DNA of 64,000 nucleotides from Rhopalosiphum padi. Taxonomy: Eukaryota > Arthropoda > Insecta > Hemiptera > Aphididae. Numbering within the stretch: the stretch's first letter is position 1; each line of letters starts with the position of its first letter. Below the pieces are notes generated by a model. It made no database searches. It had not been told where the DNA came from and was given only the letters and a program-made list of their open reading frames with translations. Made by a program: the position numbers and the translations under genes. Positions 13,883 through 28,223 of the stretch are shown in pieces. The stretch lies in NCBI RefSeq assembly GCF_020882245.1, contig NC_083597.1:35194652-35258651 (forward strand). Direction: 5' to 3'.

Positions 13883-16567
13883 ATATCAATATATTATAAT
13901 GATGTGCGAGCATATTATACCAGTTCTGGTACTTAATAATTATATTAATATGTGGGGAATATATAGTTGTGTTATAAAATATTATAAATGGGTACAAAAA
14001 AATTATACTATAATAATATAATATCGTATGTATCGTATGAATCATATGAATCGTATAATAAACGCGTAATTATACATTATATAATTAATAATATTATTCG
14101 TGATAGAAATAACTTGTCGTGGATTCGCGATCGTGTCCGATGCGATTACGGTAATTATTATTTATTTATTTAAATTACTTATGTTATTCGTGTCGATTGT
14201 TTTAATTATGTTATAGGCTTATAGCTATTTAGTTTTTCCGCACCCATCGTGTGTTATTACGATCGACACGATTACACGTACCGATCTGTATAGTATACGG
14301 AATTTTTTTATATTCAATATATTAGTTTTCTATGATTTATATTGCAAGTATATTTATTATTATGTGGCACCCAAAGTACAGATAATATATAATATTTATT
14401 TTATTATTAAATCATGAACAATAATAAAAAAAAATATATACTAAAAAGTGTACATGATACTTCTCCAATAATCATAATTGTGTTTGGAGAGAGTGTTATA
14501 AAAAAGACTAATAATAGATAAAACAAGGATACCTACACGATTAAAAAAAATTAAATAACATAATAATAATAGATTTAAAATATTAGACCAAGATGGCAAG
14601 ATATTATCAAAGCTGTCTTAATGTAAAGTACAACCATTTTCTTATTATTAAATTTATCTAAATCAATGTTTAGTTTTCTACAAAGATCAATTCCTAAAGT
14701 ATTCCTACATTTATTATATTCACTTTTCAATTTCTATTATAATTATAATTTGTATATCAACATTTTGTATTTTTTATAGCAAAAAAAAACACTAAAGATG
14801 AACGATGAGCGATTACGACGTGAACTACAATAACGTGGACTGGACCTTATGCGTATGCTAATACTATGCTCAGAACCATTCTAAATGTTCTAATATTATA
14901 ATAATATAGTAAATAGTAAAAACTATCGTAATAAATGTTGTTTTTTTAATAAGTAATAAACTAATAACTCATAATTGATAATATTTGTGGTGACCGACGG
15001 GACGGAATGTAATAAAGCTACAAAATTATTTTAATCCTATTTTGTGGTATTACCTACCTATTTAAATAGATATAGATCTAATAATATATAGAGAAAACAA
15101 GTGCCAGTGAAGTGCCGTCGTTCAGTCGTTACTCGTTGCGGTCGGTCTGCGTAGATTTTAGATACAACGAATCTTATAATTAATATGTTTTTTAAAATAT
15201 TTATTTAATATATTTTAAATTATTTCTCGTTTATTTTTATCTATGGTTTATATCATAATCTCACAACAACAATTATCATTAATTTATTATGATATTATTA
15301 TTATATAATATATTTTATACGTCATAGCAGTATATACAATATACTATATCCAGACGTAAACTCGACTTATTATATTATTATTAATATAAATAATTAAATA
15401 AATCTGTGTTTTTAATAAATGTAATTATCATGGAAATATTATGGTAGAAGTACTATGTTATATTCACGGGATTCGTGGTGCTAGCATTAAAATTCAAGGT
15501 GCTAAGCACCCTTAGCACCCCTGCGATTTACGCCTATGGTGTGATATTGTCATAAACATAATAATACAACTCTGAATAGGATGTTATGATAATTTGTTTT
15601 TCTTTAACTGTTTTATTGTTTTATAGTTGGTAAAATGTTCATATTTTAAATAAAATTATATATTAAAAAATGTGTATTTATTATAAATAACGAAATGCAT
15701 ATATAAAAAAAAATAAAAAATATAATGTTTACAATATGTCAATTTACATATAGGAGTAATAAATTATAAATAATAATAAACAAATAATCTTATTATATAA
15801 ATTTGAATATTGAGGGAATTGTTTTTTAGTCTATTAGATAAGATAATATTTAAATAAGCGCGGGGGAGTATCTTCAAAGACTGTATAAACCACAGTCTTA
15901 GAGATATCTTCTAAGACCGTGGTATAAACCATCGGTTATCAGCTTGCTTACATATTATTACCATGAAATTCGGGGTAAAGTTTTATCAAGTTTTATGTGT
16001 GATTGTATTACTATATTGGTAGCGGTTTTGATTTATTAAATTATATTTGTTCGTTGATTGGTCGAATTTGAAATCAAACAGCAACGGTTAACACTCAACA
16101 GGAAGAGTAAAAAAGAAAAATGTAAATGGAAAAATCCTACATCCTTAACATAATAACATTATTCAACAATCAACAGTCAACCTCAACGCCTCAACATCGA
16201 CATGCCAACATCCGTAGTTGTATAGTAATTATAGTACATTTTAGTACTTACTACCTTGTGAGTTCAGACTTCAGAGTTTAAGGTTGTGTTTACTGTTTAA
16301 TGTTCGTTCCTACTGTTCGTACAAGGCTAATGGATATAAACACTATACAGATCACAGTGATACAGTTGACTCAGCACTAGGAAAAACTTATAACTTAAAA
16401 CTATTATTTATATAATTTATTTTGCGCTTTGTGTCTTTACTCTTCAGTGATAAACATTTTGTTTTTTGCCTTGACGATTATTATTCCTTTTATGGTGGAC
16501 CGTTCTGAATCTAAGCTAAAAATCCATATAGTATCGTAATCAAATTATCGCACCACTTTGTAAATTC
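13883..16567. other. gene-poor AT-rich region upstream of TTF2
   Basis: No supported gene. A short motif at about 15480-15540 (GGTGCTAAGCACC, TTAGCACCCC, CGCCTATGG) looks like the end of a DNA transposon but no second end is clear. The last few hundred bases, from about 16100, should contain the promoter and leader of the TTF2-type gene. Confidence 0.5.
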
Positions 16568-16582
16568 ATGTCTCAAGTATGA
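16568..16582 (+). promoter_or_regulatory. four-codon upstream ORF overlapping the TTF2 start
   Basis: An ATG at 16568 opens a frame of four codons that ends at TGA 16580-16582. That stop overlaps the main ATG at 16579 as ATGA. If the leader includes it, ribosomes would have to leak past or reinitiate. This is seen directly; a regulatory effect is inference. Confidence 0.4.
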
Positions 16583-19500
16583 AATCTTCACGTTCCACCT
16601 CTTCAAAACTCACAAGTAGATTTGCGAGAAGATTAATATCCGAATCATCTGATGATAGCAACGATGAAGATTCTACAAATTCGCACATGGATAGTGCTCG
16701 AGCGGAGAAAGCGTTTTCTCGCCGCAGACGCCAAACACCAACTCTAAACGGATCAAATGTTAAAAATGATTCTGCTCATATTCAATCTGACAGAACATTA
16801 TTCAGATTGTCTGATACGTCTGCTTCAGAAGTGTCGGACCAGTAAGTTTTATTATTTTTTAGCTAATTGAACTTGAAACATTAGATGTAATATTAATAAA
16901 TAATAGGTATTATTTATTAACTACGACTGTTAGTAATATTAATTTGCTATGTGCAAGATCAAGAATTTACTACTGGGAATTTATGTTTGATTTTTCTGTA
17001 ACGTTATTATACTTTATTCTGTGGTTAACCTATTGGTAACCCGGGGTGTAATAAACCCCTTTAAAACTGAAAAGATTTTAAAATTCATTTTTGTAGTTTT
17101 AACTGCTTTATTGTCTGACATCTATTTGTAGCTTTCTAAGTACAAGTAAATTAAATTTAAGACAAAATTGTTGTGTAATTACAATTTCTATTTAAATTTT
17201 TTAAGACTGGTGCTTGTGCAATTAAAAAAAAAAAAGAACTGGCTATTTTTAGACCTAAAGCTACATAGAAGTTAGATTTTATACATTCTAATTAAGTTAT
17301 TTCATAGACCAATGTACTAGCAATCAAGGATAAATATGAAAATAAACATATATATTCTACAATTTAAGCATTTGTATTGCTTAATATTTATCTATATTAT
17401 ATATACACAGGGTTTCAAATTTAGTATGATAGAAATTGTAGAAATCATGTAAGTTTTTTACACAATTCATGCCAATTTGGTCACATTAAGTTTGAAAACA
17501 CTTCATATAAATATGTATTTAGCTCCAAAATTTAATCTGCAAAATTGTTCATGTTGACAGTTATAATTACTAAACATATACTTTATGTATGTCCTATAAT
17601 AATGTTAATAGGAAAAAACAAAACTATTTATTATACCTATTATATTTAAATCTTATAATTTGTATTTTAAAATTAATACATTTTATAAACAAAATACTAA
17701 TATTCTTATTATTTTTAGAGTTTTAAGTTTGTTCTTATATTTTACTTATTAAATTAAATTTGTTGCTAAGGTGAGCTGTAAAATATTTAATGATAATAAA
17801 TAAAATATAATACATTTATAAGGTACCAAGATTTGATCATTGGAGGACACTGATAATTGGTAGTAAAACTTCATTAAATCTTGATTTTGAAATGACATGC
17901 TATATATATCTATATACCCAGAATTCTATCTCTAAACTCGATCATAAATCTAGATTTTATATTTTTTTCGTCCATACCTATTTTAGTAGGTTACCTATAC
18001 TACTAACAGATATGATCACAATTTTTGTAAATTAGAACAAAAGACATTGACATGAAATTATATTATATTGCAGTGTCGTAAGTTTAGGTATAACAAAATT
18101 TATATTTTGAAACATATATTTTATTGTAAAGAAGTAATTATTATAGATTAATGTTATTAGTTTAATTTATTGATTTAAATTAGAAAAGCTGCAGGTAGCC
18201 GTGGTTATAAATGCAAAGTTATAAAATCGTATTAATAATTTTTGATAATAAAATTTTTTAGCAAAAAACTAATTTTATAACAGTTATAACTTTCATAGCC
18301 ATAGACATTAGTAAACTAAACACTTTAGACTAAAAAAATCATTTTTATTACTAGTTTTGTACAAAATTAAAAAATATTTAAAATATTACTCATTAATTTC
18401 ATCGTTCTTTAGATTCAATTCAAAGGTAACCACAAAAACTATTAATACTTATATTATTATAATATTATTAGTTATTAGTTACCAATTCAATATTGGTAAA
18501 TTATACAAAATACACATATCATATAAAACGCCTACATATGTATAAAAATATGTTTTGATGAACAACATTTTTTGAACATTTATTATTATATGTATTAAAT
18601 ACCTGATTGTTGTGGTTGTTTTATAAAATAATTATTCTATTTTGTTGTTATTAATATTTTAATTTAGATTTTCTTACTATTTCCAATGCATTAAATAAAT
18701 ACCTCATGCAATTTAAAATTTGTATACAATTTTTAAATTTTATTACAATGTAATATAATTTTTAATTTTTGTTTTTAGAAGTAGTATAGATAAAAAACAA
18801 CCCTTTAAATATCATGATAAAACAACTTCTCCTGATGACTCAATAAATGAATCTATTTTCAAACCTTCAAAAAGAAATATGGCTAAGTATAGAAATATAT
18901 TACAATCAAGTGATGATGAAAAATCAAAAAATAGTAATTTTAATGTAAGTTTTTATTCCTATTTATTTATACTTGAATGTTGATATTCAGATATTATATA
19001 CTTGTTATTTAGGAATCAAGTGACAATTCTTCATCTAACAAAAGTCGGTCTTTAATAGAATCAGATGAAAGTGGTGAAGAATGTTTACTTGAAGAATATA
19101 TAGATAAGCTTACTGATACAAAAAGTATTATAGCTAATGAATCTTTTAAACCTCCTGGAAATTTTAAAACCAAACAAGCTTTAATTTTAGACTCTAGTAA
19201 AGAAAGTCAAACCATGTCAAAGAGTGATATCTTTAATGTAAGATTTTTAATAGTTTTATAATTTTTTTAAAAGCTTATCATTTATAATATTTTTTAGGAA
19301 ACCAATTTAATTTTAGAATCAGATGCTGAAGAAAATGTTAAAAATTCACCGCAACAAAAACTTCAAATACCTAAGAATGTTGATGAAGAATATCATATTG
19401 AAACAAAATTAAATGATTTATCTTTAATTGGACCTAGTGATTCTGATTCTGATATTTCTGTACATCAAAAATCAACTGTTACGTCTTCTAAACAAAACCG

Positions 19501-22500
19501 ACCATTTATTGATGACTTGAAATTTTCAAACACTATTTATTCTTTACATGATCCTATATCTCAGAGTAGTATTTTAGAATATCCAAAATCTGATGAAGTA
19601 AACATAGAACAAACATCAAAGATTAAAAAAAATGAGAAAATAATTGAAACAATTGATTTAATTGATGATAGTCCAAAAACATCTAAAGTATGTTTACCAA
19701 AACATCATAATTTAACAATTGATTTAACTGATGAAAAAGTTGATGAAAAGCCTTCTGTATTGTCAAAAGATATTTCTATTGATAATATAAAAAAATTGAC
19801 AAGTAGTGATTTTCAATCTCTGAAAATGGAAAAAATAAGATTAGAAGAAATTTTAAGACGATTTACAAAAAATATTACCAACATGAAAGTTAGTAGATGA
19901 AATATATATTTTTATCTTTGATTAAAATGATTTTACTTTAATTTTAGAACACTATGAAAATTACAAATTTAAATTTATTACCTGATGGAGGTTATAAATT
20001 AAAAAAAGCTATAATTAAAGAAGAAAGTGCACTTAAAGATACAAGAATACAATTAAATAATGTACTTAAAAAATTGGAAGATTACCCAGGTTTAGCATTG
20101 TCTATACTTTTTAGCCAACTATAGTAAATTCACCGAGAGACCAAGACTATTTCGCGCTTATGAATAAAAGAAATGCGGGTGCTCTATTAAAAATCTCCTC
20201 TCTGCGACTAAAATTATTTTATTAATGTAGTGAATGATAGTGCGATGCAAAATGTAGTAGAACATAAGTTTATGAATCGTAATTACTACAATAAAATGTG
20301 ATATTGTATAACTTGGCCTCACTCTAAATTAACAGGTGATAAGTAGGCTTTAGTCATTGTATTTTAGTATTAGGAAATGACAAGTTTTTGCCTGCTGCGC
20401 AGTCCTGATCTCTCTGCAAATTTACTATAAATATAATTAATTAATATTGATTAATTTATTTTTGCATCAAAACTTTACAGATGATTCAAAATTACTTCAA
20501 AAACCTCATTTGAATAATTTAAAAACATTAGATATTAATAATGCATTATCAAAAAAAGCTGCTGGTAATATTGACATTAATGCCATGGGCGACAAAGGTA
20601 TTTTTAAATATAATTTACTTATTGTATAAATAACTATTTCTAAATTAAAAAAAATAAAACAAACCATTTTATTGTTTTTCATAGCTTTGAATACTTATCA
20701 CACACAGCAAACTATGACATTAGATGTCCTTAATAGTTTGCACAAATCATTAGGAACCTGTCCATCAACTAATGTTTTAGCTGATGACCCACAAAAACTT
20801 AAAGTGGAGCTTATGCCCCACCAAAAACATGCTATAGCTTGGCTGATGTGGAGAGAGAGTCAAAAACCACGTGGGGGTATTTTAGGTATATTAATAACAT
20901 ATATTATGTACTCTAAACAGTTCTTAAATATCAACATTAATTTTTGTAAAATTTTTCAGCTGATGATATGGGTTTAGGAAAAACTTTAACAATGATTTCT
21001 CTAATTCTTAAAACTTATGAAGCTCAGAAAAGCCAAGATGAAGATTCTGATACAGATGATTCTTTTGTAGACTCAAATCTCAATTGTATAAATTTATTAA
21101 TTACTTTACACTAAGTATTAAATTATTTTTTAATCCTTGATTTTTCAGCTTTTAAAGGAGAAACCCTTATTATATGCCCATCATCATTAATTAGTCAATG
21201 GGAAAACGAAGTAAAATCTAAAGTAAAGCCAAGAGTTTTAGATGTTGTTAAGTATCATGGACCAAATAGAGAGTCTTCTGCTAGACGATTAGCTAAAAAA
21301 CATATAGTTATTACTACATACGCTACAGTTATGTGGGACCAAAAGAATAATAATAAAACAGTTAGTACTTATTTTATCAAAAAATGTTAAAATGATTGTG
21401 TTAACTAGTTCGTTTTTATAGAGCCCATTATTTCAAATAAAGTGGTGCAGAATCATTCTCGATGAAGCCCACACAATTCGAAATCATAAAAGTCAAACTT
21501 CTGTAGCAATAAGTTCACTTTCTGGTTTAAATCGATGGGCATTAACTGGAACACCTATTCATAATAAAGAAGCTGATTTTTATGCATTATTGAAATTTAT
21601 TAAGTGTCGCCCTTTTGATGATTGGCCAGTAAGTATAAGTTTTTAATTATAAATCCTATTAAAAAATGATAAATCTATATAATAATATATTCATATAAAT
21701 AATTCAGGTATTGCTAATTTATTTATTTTATAGCAACACTAAAAATGTTGAGTATTTGGTTAAAATAGGATAATTTTTATACATTTTCTTCTTTATTTCT
21801 TAATGTATGGATTATAAATATTAAATTATTTCATATACTTATAACAACAGTAACTTGTAATTTATCAGTTGTATTGTGTTATTTAACATATTTTAAAAAT
21901 CATTTTTTATTATTGCAAAATACTGTTACTAAGTTTAATCTAAGAATTGTAATTTATGATGTTTTTTTATAGTGTTCCCATCTCTATTTTGTCTATTCTA
22001 TTCGTTAAATATAAATATGGGCCAAATTTTATTATATTTTAGTTATTTTGTAAGTAAAAATAATACCTTTTAAGAGGATGTCCACCCGCATGTGTTGTCT
22101 CCGTCATACACACGTACGACTTAGTAAATTTTTGTTCACTAGTTTCAAGTGTGCTTTTAATTTTAATATTAGAGCGAATTGACCTATTATCAAACTTTTA
22201 GGTAAGAACATTTCTGTGTTCTTTCGTTGGATTTTTAAGATATTTTAATTTGTGGGTGAGTTATGAGTATGAAATTATTAAATATTTGAATATGATCATA
22301 ATTTACTTAAAAATTAAAATATCGTAAAAAGCCAACGAGAGAACACAGATAATATTCTTACTTAAAAGTTTGATAATAGGTCAATTCACTCTAATATTAA
22401 AACTAAAGCACACTATTGAAACTGGTGAACGAAAATTTACTGTCGTATGTGTGTAAGATGGAGACAACACATACAGGTGAGACGTCCTCTTAAACCTTTA

Positions 22501-24652
22501 AATTTTAATCCATCAAACTATTTTTTCTTATAGATAGTTTAATATTTTAATAATAATAAATGTACAACTCTGTACTAAATGTATGATTATTTTAAATTAT
22601 ATTTTTGTGAAATTAATTTTAAAATAATCAATTTTACTTACAGGTTTGGAAACGATGGGTAGGTAATAATGATGATGCTGGTAAAAACCGACTTTCATTA
22701 TTAGTTAAGGCACTTATGTTAAGACGTACTAAAGATGAGTTAAAAGAAACTACATCATTTGATTTACCACCTAAAACATTTAATATAATCAAAGTTGACT
22801 TATTTGATGAAGAAAAAAATGCCTATGAAAAAGTTTTGCAATTCTCGAGGTTGGTTAAAGTCTTTCCAGTAATTGCCTTTACTTATTTAAAAAAATTTTT
22901 AGTACACTGTTTGCCAAGTATCTATATGAAAAAGCTGATAAAGAAAATGCTATCGAACGTGGTTTTCCAGTGAATAACAAAGCTAAATATTTAAGTCGTA
23001 AGCAACACTGAAAAAATGTTTATCTATTAATAATAATAAATTTTAATTATTATTTTATTTTATAAGAAAATAGTGACAATATTTTTAAAGATCATCCTGA
23101 ATTGGATAAATTATTCAAACAGTTTTTAAATAACAAAAACATTCAAGCTCATCATATCTTAGTATTAATTTTGCGATTAAGGCAGCTATGTTGTCATCCG
23201 TGTTTGTTGAAAAATGTATGTGTCTTATTTATTTTCTGATAATTTAATTGTTAAATAAAAATATAATGATATTATTATTATAGATGTTGGAAGATGAAAG
23301 TCTTAAGGTTGATGGCATACAAGATATTGGGGATGTAGATATAGTAGACCACTTGAGTCGCATGTCTATAGGTGTTCCGAGTGTTGAAAAAGATACTGTT
23401 GAAAATAGTAATGTAATTTTTAAAGAAACATGGATTAGTTCAAAAGTATGAAAACAATAATTAAGCTTTAAAAGATTTTTGTGATTCCGCATAATTTTTT
23501 CAATTTTATTGTAGAAATATCTGTTTAGCTTGTATATTATACTTGCATAATGATTTATTTCTTTTAGATAAAAGCTGTTTGTGATATGGTTAAGGAGAAG
23601 GTATTGTATACAGAAGATAAAGCAGTTATTGTTTCCCAATGGCCGAGCGTATTAAATCTTGTAAATAAACAATTATCTCAGTATAATGTTAAAACAGAGA
23701 TATTCAGTGGAGTTGTTCCTGTTCTGCATAGACACAAAATAATAAGTGAATTTAATAAAGTCAATGGTGGACCAAAGGTATATTAAAATATAATTTTATA
23801 TCAAATGTTATAATTACTATAAAATAAAAATTATTATAGTTTTACCTAGCTTTAAATTATACTCCTGGGTTAGTAAGGCTACATTAATTGTCATGGCAAT
23901 TATAAAATTATAATATATATTTTAAAGTATTTTTGATGTCATGATAAATAAACTATTCTAGCCTTATTAATTTTAAGCTAATATTTGTATTTTGTAATTA
24001 ATGAATGTTTATCATATTATTTTTTGTTTATGCGGTGTTACTATTTTAATTCTTAACATCTTTAAAATATTTTAAGTATCATTAATTATAAATAATAAAA
24101 ATAATGGTAGATTTTAAACCTAATTTTCAATAATATTATGGTAGTCATGGTTTAGCCAAAAATTTTAAAATATAGGATACTATAACCTGAAAGTACGTTT
24201 TTAACATGATCTAAACATTGTTAGGTGTTTTTGATAATATTTTTTTGCCTTAATGCAATGTTTGTATGAATGGCCACTTATTTTAATATTATATATATAT
24301 AAATTGTAATTTAATTTTTCTACAGATTTTATTACTGTCATTAAATGCTGGTGGTGTTGGTCTCAATTTAGTAGTTGCTAACCATTTGTTTTTGGTGGAC
24401 ATTCATTGGAATCCACAACTTGAAGCACAAGCCTGTGATCGGGTTTACAGAGTAGGCCAGAAAAAACCAGTCAATGTGTACAAGTTTATTTGTAATAATA
24501 CCATTGAAGCATCAATTCAGACAATTCAAACTCAAAAGCTTGAAATTGCTAATAATATTTTTGGTGGTTATAGTAATGTAGAAGGTACTAAGATTACTTT
24601 AGAAGACCTTAAACAAATATTTAATATAAATCCTAATAAAGTCAAAACTTAG
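16579..24652 (+). CDS. TTF2: SNF2-family ATPase, TTF2/lodestar-like
   Basis: Sixteen exons: 16579-16841, 18779-18944, 19013-19237, 19298-19888, 19948-20089, 20481-20597, 20685-20885, 20960-21085, 21149-21360, 21422-21628, 22644-22849, 22903-22997, 23067-23215, 23284-23445, 23568-23777, 24326-24652. Together they give 1132 residues, close to animal TTF2. The first half is acidic, Ser-rich and poorly conserved. The ATPase follows: HQKHAIAWLMWRE, motif I DDMGLGKT (about 570-577), LDEAH (about 694-698), LTGTPIHNKEADFYALLKF, LMLRRTKDEL, and motif VI QACDRVYRVGQ (about 1059-1069). This layout marks the TTF2/lodestar branch of SNF2 proteins, which release RNA polymerase II from DNA, notably at mitosis. 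Three introns carry small transposons or remnants. No zinc-finger GRF motif was noticed at the N-terminus. The start is the first in-frame ATG; a short uORF overlaps it. Confidence 0.93.
20122..20427. mobile_element. 306-bp MITE with TA target duplication in a TTF2 intron
   Basis: Inverted ends of about 28 bases, TAGTAAATTCACCGAGAGAC on the left and the reverse complement of CTCTCTGCAAATTTACTA on the right, are flanked by TA on both sides. This suits a Tc1/mariner-type non-autonomous element. It begins about 30 bases after the exon ending at 20089 and has no coding capacity. Confidence 0.7.
22074..22489. mobile_element. TTAA-flanked foldback MITE, copy 1 (TTF2 intron)
   Basis: Starts GAGGATGTCCACCCGCATG and ends GTGAGACGTCCTC, with TTAA on both sides (22070-22073 and 22490-22493). 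The two halves are reverse complements over most of their length, centred near 22270, so a transcript would form one long hairpin. TTAA duplication is the signature of piggyBac-type insertion; assignment to that superfamily is inference because the canonical CCC/GGG tips are absent. Confidence 0.8.
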
Positions 24653-24990
24653 TGAAATTTATATTTTATAATTTTACATTAAAATTAAGTTGTTGTAACA
24701 TTTTTTATGATTTGAATTATTAGAAACAAATGTTCAAAATTTTTCTCAAATTACATTTATTATAAGTTTTTAAATAAAAAAAATGACTATAGAAAATGTC
24801 TTATTTATTTATTTTAGTTTTATGTTTTTTCTGCGGAATTTAAATATGTAACAAGTAAATAATTAGCTACACATTAACAAAATAGAATATTTTTAATGAT
24901 TTAAAATTATTTACTTCAATGCAAATTTAAAAACAACCAATATTTAATATATTATAGTACATTTAATAACATCAATATTTAAACATTTTC

Positions 24991-27900
24991 TTATAAGTAT
25001 AGAGAACCATCTGCTGGACCAAGGTATCTGATAGATATTAATAATACATCAATAAGTGTCCAAACACCAAGACCTCCAAAACTGAATAGTTTGCCTATGC
25101 CTTCTTGCCAATGTCCTAAGTAAAACCTGATTAACAAAAAAGAAAATTAAAATGTATTTTTAAATGAAATTTCAGTTTTAATAACTTTAAATAATATACA
25201 TGTAATACCTATCTATACCAAATCCTCCAAGTGTAATACTCAAAATTAAAGCAGTAGACCACCGATGACCACCTGTCCAATTGCAGCGCAATCTTTTTAA
25301 AAATGTTCTTCTTCCCAAACACAAAACATCTCTGTTAACTGTACAATTAGCCCTATAATAAAAAAAAAATAATTTACATTTTTTTTTATTATTATTGTTA
25401 TTTTTATTTAATCTTCAAAAGAAGACATCTACCTAGTCTGGATAAATAGATATGAAGTTAAGAATATTAATAATTTTGGTACTTGTTTGTTATAAAATTT
25501 ATCGCTTTGCTATACAGGGTGATTCTTTTATCATGAACCACTCATTATTTCAAAAAGTATTCATGTTTTTGAAAACATTTGTTACATAACTTCAATTTGT
25601 TAAAAAAACAATGTTTTTATTTAAAAATTATATTTTTAAATATTTTTTTATCCTTAACTTATATTTTTTTTTAAGTATTTTACTTTTTTGAATGACAACT
25701 GTTTTAATTTCATATTCTAAAGCAGAATATTTTTCTGAGTTTTGTATTCATACATAAAAATTGAATTTAGGGCGAGTAGTTTATGAATTATAATTATTTT
25801 AAGTATTGATGTTGTCATTCAGAAAAGTAAAAAACTTAAAAAATATTTAAAAATGTTTTCAAAAACATGAAAACTTTTTGAAATAATGAGTGGTTCATGA
25901 TATAAAAAAAAATCACCCTGTATAGTTGTATTAGTGTGCCCTCATATTGTTCCTGCAATTATGGTATTAAGCTCGTGATAAATGATCTATTTAAGGAAAT
26001 GAAAAACTACATTTTATATCATAATATATTACTTCATTGCTGGCTTCCGTTATTTAATTTCCTACTTCATTCAAACCAATACAAAAAATGAAATTTAATA
26101 TGATAATTCATTAACCATGAATATGCATTTATAGATATTTTTGAAATTTATAATTATAATACATTTTCTAATTGTTTTATACATAATTTATTAATTTTAT
26201 TTATGGGAGCAATTAGTTTTATATGGTGTACTGGCAACAAAGAAGATCTATAATTTTTTTCAAATTCTTCTATTATTTAAAAAAAGGGTGGGTCAGTGGG
26301 TTTTGCTCTGCTGTATAGTAGATAGAAAATAGGTCACTATAATGGATTTATTCAATTAGAATGCAATGACAGGTATCATTGTTTAGGAAAAACAATTCTG
26401 AACAGAAATAATTTGTCAGTCTAGGATAATTAGGATATATTATTATTAGCTATATTTAAATTGTATTATATCGTTATTTTATGCAATTTTGTAAAAATTA
26501 AATTTTATGAGCGTATAAAATTTTTTCTTTATTGATCTAGAATTTTTTTACAGTTATTTGAAGAAAAAATTATGGAGAACCTTGTGTTGGGTTTTTAACC
26601 TTAGGTATAAATCACAAAAATGTTATGAGTTTTCAACTTCAAAATTCCATGCAAATTTTCATGATTTTGACATATTTTGTAAACATTTGAATCTAATGAT
26701 AAATAGTAGGATTAATTTAATTACAAAATATATTCATTAAGTTTGTATCAATTTCCATTTTGCAAAAAGTAAAAATGTTTGATAAATTATAACCTGTAAA
26801 AAGCTGGTGGAGAAGCAGCAGAGTTACAAACTTTTTTCACACATTCATATTCCCAAAACTCAGTTTGATAACAAAACCGACAAGTCAAGTTTTTAGCAAA
26901 TGTATTTTCACCCTAAAAAAATACATACATAATTAGAATAAAAATATAAATTTAAAACATACTATATACCAGACAATCCACATTGGCTTTGCATATGGCT
27001 ATTGTTTGATTCCCATACACACATGTTGTATTCATATGACAACTGATACTTGAATATGGCATACTTGAACAAGCTTTGTGTTCAGAGACTATACGTTCCA
27101 AATCATCTTCGTGACGTATCTTTAAACATAAAAATTTATTACAGAATATTTGTAAGTTTTAAAATACATTCTAATTTTGTCTTCATTTCCATTTTCAATA
27201 ATGGTTTTACAAATTATATTTATAAGATACAAGACAAATATTAATAAAATAAAATAGTAACGCTCATAATTTTTTTTTTTTTTTATTTGGACAAGATTTA
27301 AATGCTCTTAATACCTCTAAAAGTAGCCAAAAATGTCTTTAAAAGATGCCCTAGAATTTTGTTTTATACATTTTGGTAATTTATAAATAAGGTATAATTA
27401 TTATTTTATTAAAAAAAAACTGACTAATAATTTTTTATTTGTCAGAGTACTTACAGGAGACGCTCTACAGTAAAGATAAGATAAAAATTGAATTGAAATA
27501 AATCAAATGATTGACAATGTGTATGGAAAAACCCGATTAACTTATTAAACGAAAACAATTATCTTTAAATAATATTATGAGTAGGCTAAATTTGTATGGT
27601 ATAATGAAGAAATATGCATTAAAATCAATTATATGATATAGATGTACAAATGCTAAAAAAATGAAAAAAATGTTGAAATATGTAAATTAAAAGTGTCAGT
27701 TTTTAGTACCCGTAACATGAAAATGAAACACATAAACTTGTGTACTTGGAAAGCATTGTCTAAGATCAACCAAAAAAATATATACTTTGCATTGAAATCT
27801 GGCCCTACTTATTAAGTATTTAAATAAAAGTATAAAGTATAATTATATGTATATTACATAATTATTATAAAAGTTAAACATCAACAGTCAAAATTCTGCT

Positions 27901-28223
27901 AACATTTAATAAGCTAATAATAAAACATGCCTACCATCCTGAGATGTGTTGAATTATTTAAATTTGCAGTTTGAATTGATTTTTGCTTCTGTTTAGAGAA
28001 TGATAAATCATGGTCATCATCTGAGAAGAAATATATTTAATTTATTAATGGTGATTGAACACAACTTTGATTTTGTTAATAAAAACGGTTTAAAGATTAA
28101 ATACACAAACTAGGTAGCAGATTTAGCTAGTAAGATTTGTAATTTACCGTTTTGAGATGCTATGCTGTAAACTATAAGTTTAAATAAAAATATTATTGCA
28201 CAGTGATAATATTGCGACTTCAT
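24991..28223 (-). CDS. amx: TM2 domain protein, TM2D3/almondex-like
   Basis: Minus-strand exons 28223-28148, 28020-27935, 27119-26970, 26912-26794, 25352-25209 and 25126-24991 (TAA) give 236 residues, near the length of animal TM2D3. The N-terminus is a signal peptide (hydrophobic AIIFLFKLIVYSIAS). A Cys-rich extracellular region follows (CSSMPYSSISCHMNTTC, NLTCRFCY, FWEYECVKKVC). The C-terminus is the TM2 domain: two hydrophobic helices around the GGFGIDRFYLG turn with its DRF motif, ending in WTLIDVLLISIRYLGPADGS. The D-R-F motif and the GPADGSLY ending are typical of TM2D3. Drosophila almondex is needed for embryonic Notch signalling; the same role here is inferred. The acceptor before 27119 is weak by sequence. 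It shares an intergenic promoter with ClpP and converges on TTF2. Confidence 0.88.
25515..25920. mobile_element. 406-bp MITE with TA target duplication
   Basis: Perfectly recognisable inverted ends CAGGGTGATTCTTTTATCAT ... TCACCCTG flanked by TA (25513-25514, 25921-25922). The arms extend inward through ACTCATTATTTCAAAAAGT, so the whole unit folds back. It sits in a TM2D3 intron. Terminal CAGGG and TA duplication suit a Tc1/mariner-like non-autonomous element. Diverged relatives are at about 9178 and 58125. Confidence 0.85.

Noticed and set aside
23244..23639. 131-residue minus-strand frame
   Set aside because: It is antisense to TTF2 exons 23284-23445 and 23568-23777, whose plus-strand frame is clearly conserved.
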